Counted from the first letter of the stretch, positions 18,505 to 27,923 are shown. The stretch: 64,000 nucleotides of DNA from Paraburkholderia phytofirmans OLGA172 (GCF_001634365.1 NZ_CP014578.1:3534001-3598000), one strand, 5' to 3'. Numbers and translations are program-made. The notes: generated by a model not told the origin, from the sequence alone.

Positions 18505-19221
18505 CTAGTGTGGAGCCGTCGCCAATGAACTAGAAGCGGACTTGACCTCGGCAGGAGTCTCCGCAGAGTACGCAATCGAAGCTGAAGAACTAGGGTCAAG
18601 TCGTGGGCGTTTCAACTGGTCGACGTTGCTCGCCTCGGCAGGAGCCAAAGCGACTGCCGGTTCGGAACCCGACTTCAAGGCTAGGAGGTTTGGGTAAAAG
18701 GTCAACGCGAGGGTGAGCACAATGGTCGCGAAAGCTGCGGCAATGAGTGCTTTTTGAGCACGATGAACCCAGTCCGCTTTTTTACTGCTGACTACGCCAA
18801 CTGATGCGTTCGCTTGTTGCAGCTTCTCCAATAGGAAATCGAGCAATTCAATTTCTGCTTTGCTAAAGTTATCGGACGTAGTCTGCGCTATCAAGCTTTT
18901 GTACTTGGATTCTGTTTCGGCACCGCTGGCTGGCAGTTCCGAATCGCGCGCATACATGGCGCATAGCGCCATAAGAACGCTGCAGCCTAGGGCGAGCGTG
19001 ATTACAACCAAGATGACCTGAGCGACGAGACTAGGCGTCTCACTGAGCTTGGAAACAAAGCCTAAGTCCGCTGCCAATAGCGCGCCAGCGATTGTCGTTG
19101 TCGCCTGAGCCTTTCGGTCGGCCGTGTCAAACACGTCGCATTGGACTTTGTATTCCTTCTCCGCTCGCTCAATCGCGGACCGTCGCGCGGTTTGGTGCAG
19201 GTCTGAGATGTCCGTGCTCAA
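18505..19221 (-). CDS. SLATT-like membrane protein, candidate effector
   Basis: A 238-residue protein with predicted transmembrane helices at about 40-56, 65-90 and 155-178. A soluble helical stretch with Lys/Glu-rich character lies before the third helix, and a Ser/Ala-rich C-terminal tail follows. The layout (short N-terminal helix with D-x-A-D-R-K-A, then paired membrane helices) resembles SLATT/Pycsar-effector-type membrane proteins that act as membrane-damaging effectors in several defence systems. It starts 28 bp after the stop of the large nuclease-TPR-PIN gene and is probably its operon partner. The family name is a guess from topology and context. Confidence 0.6.
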   Translation of the reverse strand: MSTDISDLHQTARRSAIERAEKEYKVQCDVFDTADRKAQATTTIAGALLAADLGFVSKLSETPSLVAQVILVVITLALGCSVLMALCAMYARDSELPASGAETESKYKSLIAQTTSDNFSKAEIELLDFLLEKLQQANASVGVVSSKKADWVHRAQKALIAAAFATIVLTLALTFYPNLLALKSGSEPAVALAPAEASNVDQLKRPRLDPSSSASIAYSAETPAEVKSASSSLATAPH

Positions 19222-19249
19222 TTTTTTGCCTCATCAAGTTGGCAGTCTC

Positions 19250-22200
19250 TCATCGCCCCGGCCCCGCTTCAATCGACTCTTCATTGTCCAATGTCTGGCT
19301 AGCATCTTCTGTTGTCGCCAACAAGTTTCCCCTTTGCTCAGTCGGAGCGCGTGGTTTCGTCGCGACGAAGATTGGCGTCTTCATCGCGTACACCGGTGCG
19401 ACATCAAGCGTTCGCTTTGTGATGTCCACAAGGGATTCGCTTGTGCCCAACGCTCTTGCCTTCAAAATCGAACCTTTCACGACCCGCAGCCAGAGGTCGT
19501 GTCGGGCCTCTGCTGGACCGGCCTCGTACGGATGTGTGACTCCTGAATGTACTGTTCGAAGAAACTCTGATAGTCGCAGTTGCACGAGCGCTTGCATCCC
19601 GTCAGGGTGAACATCCGGCCTTGCAAACAGTGGTGCCAACATGGCAACCATTACGCGACTAGCGGCCTGGAGGGTAGCTCCGTTGACCATCACATATTGC
19701 AGCCCTTCGGTGATGACGCCCACTGCACTTGATATTTCGATACCGGCATCACCAAAATATCGCTGCAGCGTTGCAACCGCTTCCCGTTGCAACTTCTCCG
19801 GCTGGAGCAGCGTCCAAGCGATTTCTGCCATGGCGACCGCAGTATGCGTTCGCCGCTTGGCAACGCTCGTGAGAACAAATTTCCAATACTCGTCGAGAGT
19901 GCAGAGCTGTCTCGGGACAGCCGTAACGCAATAAACTTGCGGCCAGACCCCCGGGATGTTGGCAATGGCTTTGGCGATTTCTCGCAGACGGCCATCTACG
20001 GTCAACAGCATTGCTTCTTTTTCAAGGCAAAGCTGAAGTGCATCAAATGACTCGGCCTCAAGTAGCTTGCCTATCTCGACGAAGTGCTCTGGCGGATTGT
20101 CAATGCCCCACGCTGGAACGATTTCGCAGTGTTCCTCAATGCAAGCTCGGACGCGGTGAAGATAAGCTCTGTGGGCATCGTGATAGCTGTCGTCGTATTC
20201 GACCATGCTAATCTGGCCGTTCACCTCGCGCATATGCCCCTTCGCGCGTTCCGAGGTGGCCGTTGTGATGAGCTGCTCAAGAGTGTCGACGGCGGAGGTC
20301 GAAATATAGACCGGCTTGAATAGGGCCAACGTCTTTTCGAGATTGTTCGCCGTGAGCTCATTTATTGCCGTCAGGTCAACAACTAGCGGCTTTGCCCACG
20401 TCTTCATCAGGTCGTCCGCGTCGATTCGCTCCTGAGGAGAGCCTGCGCAAACGTAGAGCTTTACGTCGACGTCTTGTGGCCAGTCACTAGCCACAGCGAC
20501 AGCGGGTGCGCCAAGCAACTGCCCCAGTATGCCTAGGGTAACTGGCCCCTTCGCGTATGCCTCGAACGATTGCCGAACCCGGTCGCTACGGGCCTTTAGC
20601 ATGTTCAGGAGGTTGGTCAGGTCCATCTGTCCATCTTCCCGCTTGGGTATCTCGACGGACATCAAAGGACCATTTGGGACCACCGACTGGCTGGTCATCA
20701 TTTGGGCTTTGCTGGCAAGATAGCGAAGCGCGGAATCGATGTCCGTAATTTGGAAGTCGTGTCGAATCCCCAGAAAATCTGGAATTTGTACGACATCTCC
20801 GGCCCGCTTGCCGGCCATATCGCTAAACGGTTCGTTCGCAAGCGATTCGAATTGTGCGGCTTTCGGCAAGTTGGAAATGCCATCAGGGTCAAAGATGACA
20901 GTTCTCACCTCACCCTCGGGCGTTGTCAATGTGACGGCCGTACCCGGTCCTACTTCGACTGGAATCGGCGGCAGCGACTCGGGTGGCAGGACGAGCAGGT
21001 GCAGCAGATAGGCCGATGCGGCATCGGCATCAGCAAGAGCGGTTCTGAAAAGCAGATACAGGCGTCTGAACCCGCGCTCACGGGTGCCGAAGTCGATTTC
21101 AAGGCGAGCAAGTTGACCTCTGACTCGCAACGCACCGTTGAGCTCGAGCGGGATTTCTGCCCTGAGAAGCTCCTGTGCTTTCGCGACTTGTCTTTGCCGC
21201 AGCAGGACTATCGCCCGGAATACCCATGCCTCTGCCTTGTTGGAATAGGCCGATAGCTGAAGCTCTGCGAGGCGCGACATTTCATTCCAGTCGTTGGCAT
21301 CTTGCGCGAGTTCCACGGCGAGCGACCGGATATCTGCATCCGTCATCGCCGTGTCCGGAAATTCGCGTAGCATCCTCAGAGCTTTCCGACGGGAGCCGGT
21401 TCGAATAAGTGCTTCGAACAGCAGCTTGTGTGGCTCGCTGATGAAACCTGAGGGCAACCTCGAATCTAGAAGTTGGACGACGGTCGCGTGTTGGTCAAGC
21501 CAAGAGCATGCTCGGGCGACGAGAAAGACGTCGCGAGTCGAACTTTCTTTCGTAATTTCCGCGGCAAGCGTCTGACCTGCTCGGACTGCCCATTCCAGGC
21601 CGAGACGGTGGGCAACGATTGTCGCAATAACGCGCGCCGGGATGGACGTCTCCGCGCTAAACAGCTCGAATGTCAGTTCGCTACGGAGGTCGTCGGCTTT
21701 ATCGCTGTTCGCGAGAGCCAGCCAGCGAAAAGAGCGGAACTCGTCTGCGTAGGCACACTCGCCATTGGGGGCAGTAAGAGTGTCCCGGGCACGGTCGACC
21801 GATGAGAGGTCTCCGCGCTGAGCGCCAATCTCTGCAACTATGAGCTTTCCTTCGTCATCGAGTTTATCGAGATTCGCGATGCCGAATTCAAAGGCGGCGT
21901 TCTGGTCTTCTGCTCGCATGATGCTTTCCATGCAAGCACGATGCAGTTGCGGGTCATCAGGGATGCGCAGCAGGCTTGCGACCAGAAACTCCTTCGCCAC
22001 ATTGGCGTTTCCGGTCATCATGTGTGCAAATCCAAGGCACGCTGCGGTTTGTCCAGCTTGCAAAGGGTCTTGCCGATTCCACAACTTGATGTCAAGCGGC
22101 TGGAACAGCTGAATTGCGTCCAACAGGGCAGTACGCAGTTCAGTCGGCACTATCCCAACACTGGCTAACGCTCCGTCGGCCGAGACCCGGTTCACAAGCG

Positions 22201-23344
22201 CCAGAATGAGCAGCGCACGATGGTCAAAGCCAACGTCTTGCTTCTCGCAAGCCCTCTTGGCGTACTGCGCTGCTTCAGCGTGTCGGCCAGCAAGGAGTTC
22301 AATCCAGCCAAACACATAGAGTATGTCTTGCGTGTCGCGGAACTCGGGCGGTACGTCACGCCGCCATTTGAGGCGCTTGCCCATGCGGTCGGATGCCTGC
22401 AGCCAAGCCGCGAAGACACCGGCCGATGATGGAAACTGTTTGCGCGCGGCATCGGCCAGCTCAAGGGCTTGCCCGAACTGGCTTCTCAATAGAAATCCGC
22501 GTACGGCATTCCCGGCCGTTTTATCATCGTCAGGCGTCAGCTCGTACGCGGCATCGAAGTCAGATGCCGCCATTTCAAAGGCGGCCTGATGCCAATAACA
22601 GTGAGCACGCTGCGTGTACCACCGGCTCCGCTGATGCACATCAAGTGCGTCAAGGCTTTGACCGAGGGTTGTGATGGACGTCAAGGCATCGGAGAACCTA
22701 CCTTCAGTCAGAAGCTTCTTGACGGCATCTAGCTGCGTGTCGACAAGCTTGTTGAGCGAGTCAACTCTTGCGTCTGGAATGGATGAGGCCGAGAAATCGG
22801 TCGGAGAAACTTGGGCTGAGAATTTGCCTGCAATCAGTTCGAGGAGTTCCTCTTGTCGAGCGTGCCGTTGGCCTTGCTCCCAGAGAAGTCCCCCGGGCAT
22901 GTGTGGCGCCAGATTCGCCTGCAACTCCGGGTATCTACGGACCAGCCCCTCAAGTGTGTCCCAGAAAGCAATGCTAACGCGAAACTTTCCGGCTGCCTCG
23001 CGACTGTCGGATAACTCCGACACATACGAAACCAGCTTCGCATCGTTAGGAGCGGTGGTGGCAACGATGAGCTCGTAGATTTTGACAGGTCCCTCGTCTG
23101 CGGCCTTAACCTCGTCATCGATGATTTTCGCAGTCAGCTTCCCAAACGTCTTTTGCTTGCATTGGATTCCGTATCTCCGCCCCTTGTGCATGGCGAAAAC
23201 GTCTACTCCGTGCTGTTGCTGACCCGAACGCCCGTATTTGGCGGCTGTTGGGTCGTCGAAGACGACGCTGTAAATCAAATGGCACGTGTCCTCAAAGTCT
23301 TGAGGCGTTTTCGGCTGGGGCACACCGGTGCTGTATGTTTGCAT
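19250..23344 (-). CDS. Giant nuclease-TPR-GreA-like-PIN protein
   Basis: A 1364-residue protein with an unusual domain string. Residues 15-150 form an Mrr-like PD-(D/E)XK domain: Gly46-Val-Asp48-Val, then Gly59-Ile-Gln61-Cys-Lys63. Residues 195-790 are helical repeats of TPR type. Residues 799-870 look like the GreA/GreB C-terminal FKBP-like domain (GKRAGDVVQI, then DFQITDID). Residues 985-1150 read as a PIN nuclease domain, with KPLVVDLTA containing Asp990 and LLTVDGRL containing Asp1117. The C-terminal 200 residues are helical. It is followed after 28 bp by a small membrane protein. A cytoplasmic sensor/effector of the antiphage type is inferred from the architecture; no member of this exact layout is known to me. 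Confidence 0.7.
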   Translation of the reverse strand: MQTYSTGVPQPKTPQDFEDTCHLIYSVVFDDPTAAKYGRSGQQQHGVDVFAMHKGRRYGIQCKQKTFGKLTAKIIDDEVKAADEGPVKIYELIVATTAPNDAKLVSYVSELSDSREAAGKFRVSIAFWDTLEGLVRRYPELQANLAPHMPGGLLWEQGQRHARQEELLELIAGKFSAQVSPTDFSASSIPDARVDSLNKLVDTQLDAVKKLLTEGRFSDALTSITTLGQSLDALDVHQRSRWYTQRAHCYWHQAAFEMAASDFDAAYELTPDDDKTAGNAVRGFLLRSQFGQALELADAARKQFPSSAGVFAAWLQASDRMGKRLKWRRDVPPEFRDTQDILYVFGWIELLAGRHAEAAQYAKRACEKQDVGFDHRALLILALVNRVSADGALASVGIVPTELRTALLDAIQLFQPLDIKLWNRQDPLQAGQTAACLGFAHMMTGNANVAKEFLVASLLRIPDDPQLHRACMESIMRAEDQNAAFEFGIANLDKLDDEGKLIVAEIGAQRGDLSSVDRARDTLTAPNGECAYADEFRSFRWLALANSDKADDLRSELTFELFSAETSIPARVIATIVAHRLGLEWAVRAGQTLAAEITKESSTRDVFLVARACSWLDQHATVVQLLDSRLPSGFISEPHKLLFEALIRTGSRRKALRMLREFPDTAMTDADIRSLAVELAQDANDWNEMSRLAELQLSAYSNKAEAWVFRAIVLLRQRQVAKAQELLRAEIPLELNGALRVRGQLARLEIDFGTRERGFRRLYLLFRTALADADAASAYLLHLLVLPPESLPPIPVEVGPGTAVTLTTPEGEVRTVIFDPDGISNLPKAAQFESLANEPFSDMAGKRAGDVVQIPDFLGIRHDFQITDIDSALRYLASKAQMMTSQSVVPNGPLMSVEIPKREDGQMDLTNLLNMLKARSDRVRQSFEAYAKGPVTLGILGQLLGAPAVAVASDWPQDVDVKLYVCAGSPQERIDADDLMKTWAKPLVVDLTAINELTANNLEKTLALFKPVYISTSAVDTLEQLITTATSERAKGHMREVNGQISMVEYDDSYHDAHRAYLHRVRACIEEHCEIVPAWGIDNPPEHFVEIGKLLEAESFDALQLCLEKEAMLLTVDGRLREIAKAIANIPGVWPQVYCVTAVPRQLCTLDEYWKFVLTSVAKRRTHTAVAMAEIAWTLLQPEKLQREAVATLQRYFGDAGIEISSAVGVITEGLQYVMVNGATLQAASRVMVAMLAPLFARPDVHPDGMQALVQLRLSEFLRTVHSGVTHPYEAGPAEARHDLWLRVVKGSILKARALGTSESLVDITKRTLDVAPVYAMKTPIFVATKPRAPTEQRGNLLATTEDASQTLDNEESIEAGPGR

Positions 23345-23502
23345 GTGTGATGCAATTGCTCGTTAGATGGCGTCTCGGTCAACCTCGGTCAGGGCCGGGG
23401 CGAACAGCTCAACGCGTTCGGACGACGTTCAAACAGAACCTTATCCCGTTATTTACCGATTGGCTTAGGAGGGTGTTCCCGTTTGCGTAGCCGGGCTGCA
23501 CG

Positions 23503-24852
23503 CTATTGTGAAAATGACGGGACCGACCAATGCTCGAACGTTCCGGTTTTTTCGTCGTACAAGACTCGGACCTCTCCGACGGGGCCGTGCTGGTTCCGCG
23601 CGATTAATATCTCTGCAGTTCCCCTGTCGGGCGTATCTGGGTTGTAGTGGCTTTCTATGTGTAAAAACGCAACGACGTCGGACTCTTCGCCCAGTTCGTG
23701 CCATGCGCCGAGGTCCCTCATGACGGGGCGCTTGTTCGGGCGCTTTTCCGGCTCTCGATTGACGCCGGCGGTGACAACGACTGGACAATCGAACTCTCGA
23801 GCGAGACGTTTCAATGCTCTACCGATTGCCGGCACGTCGTGTGTTCCCGTGGCGCCAACATCAAGATAGTGAACGGAATCGAGGACCAGCAGACCGATAG
23901 CGCCTTGTTGCTCTCTGAAACGGCTGCACGTTTCTCTGATTGCCTCAAAAGTTAGGTGCGTGGTGTCGTCTAACAGCAAGTTGCTGTCGCCGAGCTTATG
24001 AACTGCGGCCACGAACGCCGACCAGTCGTCGTCGGGCATACGTGCGCTCCGAAGCCGAGAAAAATGCAATCTAGCGGAATTTGCGAGGAGTCGCTCCACG
24101 ACATCGTTAGTTGACGTCTTCGTGCTGAAATACACGGTTGGTAGACCGGCGCCGGCGATTGCCGCCGCAATCCCGAGACAGAAATTTGTTTTGCCCATGC
24201 CGGGCCGCGACGCAACCGTGACGAGGTCACCGCGTTGGAGTCCGTCAATCGCGCGGTCAAAATCGGCCAGTCCGGTCAGGAAGCCTGAAACGGAAGCCCC
24301 GTTTTGCAGACGGGTATCTAGCCTCTCGACATACGCCGACAGAGCATCGCCGAGCGTTGTCGGTGCCGCTGCGTTTGTTCGCCTGCGTTTTCGCTCCGCA
24401 ATTCTCTCGGCGGCTGCACGAATTCCCTTTGCCACGTCAAGCCACGCTGTGTCTGAGTCATCCCACTTTGTGACGGGTACGCCGCCGCTAGGTAGGCCTT
24501 GAATGCTCATGAACGGCGCACTTTCTAGGTCTGCTGGTCTGACGAAGATGGGAATTACCGTGGCGGCCTCGGCTTGGTGACGGTCGAGGGCAATCGCTAA
24601 CTCCTTGTCCATGCAGTAGGGCGACGAGACGAAACTTGGACTGACGAGGAGCAAAATGATATCTGCGGACTGAACGTTGGCATCGATGCTGGCCGCCCAG
24701 TCTGTGCCCGCGACAATCTTGCGGTCTGTCCAGCTCGATATTTTTCCGGTTCGCTGCAGTATGGCCAGATGGTCTTCCAACTGCCCACGATGGGACTCGT
24801 CCTTGTGCGAGTAGCTGATAAAAACTCGGACCTCATCGTTCTCGTCAATCAT
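23503..24852 (-). CDS. TIR domain fused to a DnaB-type helicase domain
   Basis: From the ATG at 24852 (AGGGG at good spacing) the protein has 449 residues. Residues 9-150 are a TIR domain (RVFISYSHKD, IISLLLV-like strand, YCMDKELAIAL) with the expected catalytic Glu84 for NAD+ hydrolysis. Residues 186-445 match the RecA-fold C-terminal domain of DnaB helicase: SGFLTGLADFDRAIDGLQRG, Walker A RPGMGKT (216-222), Walker B LLVLDS (321-326) and the terminal NREPEKRPNKRPVMRDLG and ARNQHGPVGEV motifs. The usual DnaB N-terminal primase-binding domain is absent and the TIR domain takes its place. It is divergent from a second TIR gene. A role as phage-replication sensor with NADase output is inferred. 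Confidence 0.85.
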   Translation of the reverse strand: MIDENDEVRVFISYSHKDESHRGQLEDHLAILQRTGKISSWTDRKIVAGTDWAASIDANVQSADIILLLVSPSFVSSPYCMDKELAIALDRHQAEAATVIPIFVRPADLESAPFMSIQGLPSGGVPVTKWDDSDTAWLDVAKGIRAAAERIAERKRRRTNAAAPTTLGDALSAYVERLDTRLQNGASVSGFLTGLADFDRAIDGLQRGDLVTVASRPGMGKTNFCLGIAAAIAGAGLPTVYFSTKTSTNDVVERLLANSARLHFSRLRSARMPDDDWSAFVAAVHKLGDSNLLLDDTTHLTFEAIRETCSRFREQQGAIGLLVLDSVHYLDVGATGTHDVPAIGRALKRLAREFDCPVVVTAGVNREPEKRPNKRPVMRDLGAWHELGEESDVVAFLHIESHYNPDTPDRGTAEILIARNQHGPVGEVRVLYDEKTGTFEHWSVPSFSQ

Positions 24853-25128
24853 CATTACCCCTAGCGCCGAATGTCCGCGGCTCCGCGGCCGCTGTGATAT
24901 GGCATTATCTACGTTTAGTTTGGCTAGCATACAACTGCCGCCATGGCGGCAACCGCGGCATCAAGCGAAGTCTGACGCCCGTTCGCGAGTGCTGTCGCGC
25001 GGCAGGCTTAGCTGATGCCCAAGTCTACAACGCTCATCTTCTGTCGCCGGCCATGAAGCGAGCGTTTGCATCGAAATATTGAGGCCGTTCAACGGTCGTC
25101 GTAATGCATGGAATGCGGGGACATCAAG

Positions 25129-26094
25129 ATGGCAACAGTATTTTTCTCTTATACGCACGCAGATGAGGCGCTTCGAAACGAGCTGGAGATTCACCTGTCG
25201 CTTCTAAAGCGGCAAGGTCTTATAGAAGCGTGGCATGACCGACGTATCGTCGCGGGCTCGCACATTGACAATGTTATCAGCGGCGAACTTGAGCGCGCGG
25301 ACGTCATCCTTCTGCTGGTCAGCGCTAGTTTCATCGCCTCAGATTATTGCTATTCGACCGAAATGGAACGCGCGCTTGAACGTCACGCCAGCGGCGACGC
25401 CCAAGTTATTCCTGTGATTTTGCGCGCGTGCGACTGGCATGGTGCACCGTTTGGCAAGCTGCTCGCAACGCCCGCAGACGGCAAACCTGTGACGTCATGG
25501 CCGAATCAGGACGAAGCCTTCACAGACGTCGCGAAGTCTATCCGCAAAGCGGTCACGGCCGTTCCGCGCGCCGCGACCGGCGCGAATCCTTCAATGGTTA
25601 CGCCGGGGGGCAGCGCGCAGGCAGCAGTACCGGCACACGAACCGCTTCCTCGCTCCAGCAATTTGCGGCTAAAGAAGGAGTTTTCGGACTTCGACAGAGA
25701 TGCGTTTCTGACTAACGGATTTGATTTTATTGCTCGGTTCTTCCAGGGGACGCTTCAGGCTCTTGAAGAGCGAAATGAGGATTTCAAGACGCGGTTTGAA
25801 CGAATCGATTCGCGTACGTTCACTGCTAGCATCTATAAATCGGGCAAGGCCGTCACGCAATGCACAGTTTCCATAGGTAGTTACGGCCGCGGCTCGAGCG
25901 AGATTCGGTATGCTGACTCGGTCAGCTCCAATGCCAACGGATTCAACGAAGCGCTGACGGTCAAAGAAGACACCCAAAAATTGTTCTTTAAACCGATGAT
26001 GAACATGGTGAGCGGCTCCGCGCAAGACCAACTTTCGGAACAAGGGGCCGCTGAATATTACTGGTCCCGCCTCATCGAGCGACTGCAATCGTGA
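25129..26094 (+). CDS. TIR-domain protein with conserved C-terminal sensor-like domain
   Basis: The ATG at 25129 gives 321 residues starting MATVFFSYTHADEALRNELE. Residues 1-145 are a TIR domain closely related to that of the TIR-DnaB protein across the divergent intergenic region; shared blocks include DRRIVAG and LLLVSxSF. The predicted catalytic Glu is Glu78 (YCYSTEMERAL). A Pro/Ala-rich linker covers 150-185. The C-terminal domain (about 190-320) begins DFDRDAFLTNGFDFIARFF and ends QGAAEYYWSRLIERLQ. I recall this domain behind TIR domains in other bacteria, with unknown function. Predicted cytoplasmic NADase-type effector. Confidence 0.8.
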   Translation: MATVFFSYTHADEALRNELEIHLSLLKRQGLIEAWHDRRIVAGSHIDNVISGELERADVILLLVSASFIASDYCYSTEMERALERHASGDAQVIPVILRACDWHGAPFGKLLATPADGKPVTSWPNQDEAFTDVAKSIRKAVTAVPRAATGANPSMVTPGGSAQAAVPAHEPLPRSSNLRLKKEFSDFDRDAFLTNGFDFIARFFQGTLQALEERNEDFKTRFERIDSRTFTASIYKSGKAVTQCTVSIGSYGRGSSEIRYADSVSSNANGFNEALTVKEDTQKLFFKPMMNMVSGSAQDQLSEQGAAEYYWSRLIERLQS

Positions 26095-26164
26095 GACGCC
26101 TCGCGTTCGCTGTCCGTGGCGCGACCTAGACGGTAGAAAGCGCTGGCTTGCCAGCTCCGCCTGG

Positions 26165-26752
26165 CTACGGCGCTTCGTACCCTTTGGGGCGGCGGAAAGC
26201 ATTGGTATTGCAGACCAGCCTCGGTTCTGCATCCGATTTTGTGAGCGCATGCAATTCGAGGAAGTAGTGGTTCGCAAATCTGTCGTCTGCCGTCCAGACT
26301 TCTGATTGCTGGGCGCCACCCTTGTGCACGCCGGCCCATGCGAACAAAGTCGTGCTTGATATCCTGTACGGCTTGGAAGGGATGCGGGGTCCGAGGTAGC
26401 GTTCGACCGAAATCTCGATTGTCTGGTCCACAGCAATCGCGCCGATACTCCGCATATCCTTTTCAGTCGCGGCTTGCCCTCGTGGCGCATATTTCAATTC
26501 CACAACGCAGATGACTTTCTTCGCGTTACAAATCACGATGTCAGGACGCACGATACGCGCCTCAGCAACCAAATCGACTCGAGGCTCGATAAAGATTTGG
26601 CGACCGTCATCCCGCATCTGCTGCCGCAACTCTGCAAACAGGTGGCCTTGTAGGCTGCGCTCGGAGTTTATGTGGCCAGCACAATATTCCGACCTGATAA
26701 CATTCAGCCAAGCATCCGCGAGATAGTGCCCGACTTTCGACCGTTTGAGCAT
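26165..26752 (-). CDS. Small PD-(D/E)XK nuclease-fold protein
   Basis: A 195-residue protein with Asp71 in RPDIVICN and Glu85-x-Lys87 in VICVVELKYAP, the classic PD-x(13)-ExK nuclease core. The segment SERSLQGHLFAELRQQ (30-45) fits the first core helix, with Glu31 or Glu41 as the extra acidic residue. There are no other domains. It is convergent with the TIR gene at 25129 and 157 bp downstream of another gene with a nuclease-like motif on the same strand. It could be a DNase of a restriction-like module, or a nuclease-fold protein used for binding only. Confidence 0.7.
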   Translation of the reverse strand: MLKRSKVGHYLADAWLNVIRSEYCAGHINSERSLQGHLFAELRQQMRDDGRQIFIEPRVDLVAEARIVRPDIVICNAKKVICVVELKYAPRGQAATEKDMRSIGAIAVDQTIEISVERYLGPRIPSKPYRISSTTLFAWAGVHKGGAQQSEVWTADDRFANHYFLELHALTKSDAEPRLVCNTNAFRRPKGYEAP

Positions 26753-26909
26753 GGTGACGTTCTGAGTAGCCGAAACTGTATATCGGCATGGCCATGACGA
26801 AACATAACCGATGTTCGATGTTCAATCGTCCTTCGAATGAAATCGAGCAGCGATAGGATTGGTCTCAAGGTAAGGGTGGCTCGCACACGGCCCGAAATCC
26901 ACCTTCACG

Positions 26910-27923
26910 TCAGGCCTTTTGATGTGAATAGCCGAGAATCTCTACAGACTTCTTCTTAAGCTGAAAACGAACGGTACGTATTCCTAGCCTCTTTAACGCG
27001 CCTTCCAAGCCATCGGGAAGGTCGTCCCCGGCGGGTATCACGATTGATTGAGCGCAAGGAGTGGTAATCTTATGCACCATCAATTGACCAATCGCAGTAT
27101 AGATGTGACCGCGAGTGCACCCCGTCTTTACCTCAAATATCTCTCTAACATCGCTCCGGGGTCCAATCACAACAAGGTCAATATATCCTGTGTTGGTGAC
27201 CTCCTCTCCATGCTCGAGAGTCAGTTCACGCCACGCCTTAAGCGCGTCAACAATGTCGCCGTGTCGCGAAATATAGTCTATCTCCGCGGCTCGCGAGCCA
27301 CGCTTTCTACCTGAGAACTCACGCTTGTATTTGCGGAATTCCCTCTCTCTTTTTCTGAATGCTTCGGTATTCAAGAGGCCGTCTTGGACTGCATCCTTGA
27401 AAGCCCGAACGCTTCCAACAAATCGCTCGATTTCAGTTTGAAAACTTCTACTGTCTAAACTTGCCACAATGATGCCGGCACGGATATTCCCGCCTGAGTC
27501 GGCCACTTCCATCAGTTCGTGCGTGGACCATGCGAGATACGCACTTTTTCCAACACCTTTTCGGCCGCCCCGAAGTCCGCCATCGTGCATGAGCAGCACC
27601 CGGCCGCTCGCGGGGTCGCGCGCGAAGAATCCTGACACCGTTTGAGAGTTGTTGTCTGTCGGAACATTGACTTCGACAGTGATGTGCGCGCCGTTTGTCG
27701 AGTTCAAATATCCAAACCAGTTTAGCCACCGGTCGACCTTGCCATCCAGAAAAAGCTCGTGTCGGTACCACATTTGGCCGTTTGTGTGAACATCGCTTGC
27801 GCGGTTGTTTCCCATCCAACCAAGGTTGAGTTGCTTCTCGGTCTGGTAGATACCTTTAAAAGCAGCCTCCAATTTGCGCTGCGCTCGTTCCTTATCTTTT
27901 CTATCTTCAAGCAGCAAAAACAT
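26910..27923 (-). CDS. Protein with C-terminal PD-(D/E)XK motif
   Basis: A 337-residue protein. Its N-terminal 160 residues are unrecognised and contain a W/Y-rich stretch (GWMGNNRASDVHTNGQMWYR) and a His-rich turn (LLMHDGGLRGG). The C-terminal part has Asp249 in GYIDLVVIG, Glu264-x-Lys266 in EIFEVKTG and Gln280 in IYTAIGQLM, the Mrr-like nuclease core including the QxxxE/Q-type last helix. A stop codon 10 codons upstream fixes the start to the ATG at 27921-27923. It forms a possible two-gene unit with the nuclease-fold gene at 26165. Confidence 0.65.
   Translation of the reverse strand: MFLLLEDRKDKERAQRKLEAAFKGIYQTEKQLNLGWMGNNRASDVHTNGQMWYRHELFLDGKVDRWLNWFGYLNSTNGAHITVEVNVPTDNNSQTVSGFFARDPASGRVLLMHDGGLRGGRKGVGKSAYLAWSTHELMEVADSGGNIRAGIIVASLDSRSFQTEIERFVGSVRAFKDAVQDGLLNTEAFRKREREFRKYKREFSGRKRGSRAAEIDYISRHGDIVDALKAWRELTLEHGEEVTNTGYIDLVVIGPRSDVREIFEVKTGCTRGHIYTAIGQLMVHKITTPCAQSIVIPAGDDLPDGLEGALKRLGIRTVRFQLKKKSVEILGYSHQKA

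Noticed and set aside
25669..26490. A 273-codon minus-strand frame opposite the second TIR gene
   Set aside because: Overlaps both the TIR gene and the nuclease-fold gene at 26165, each better supported.
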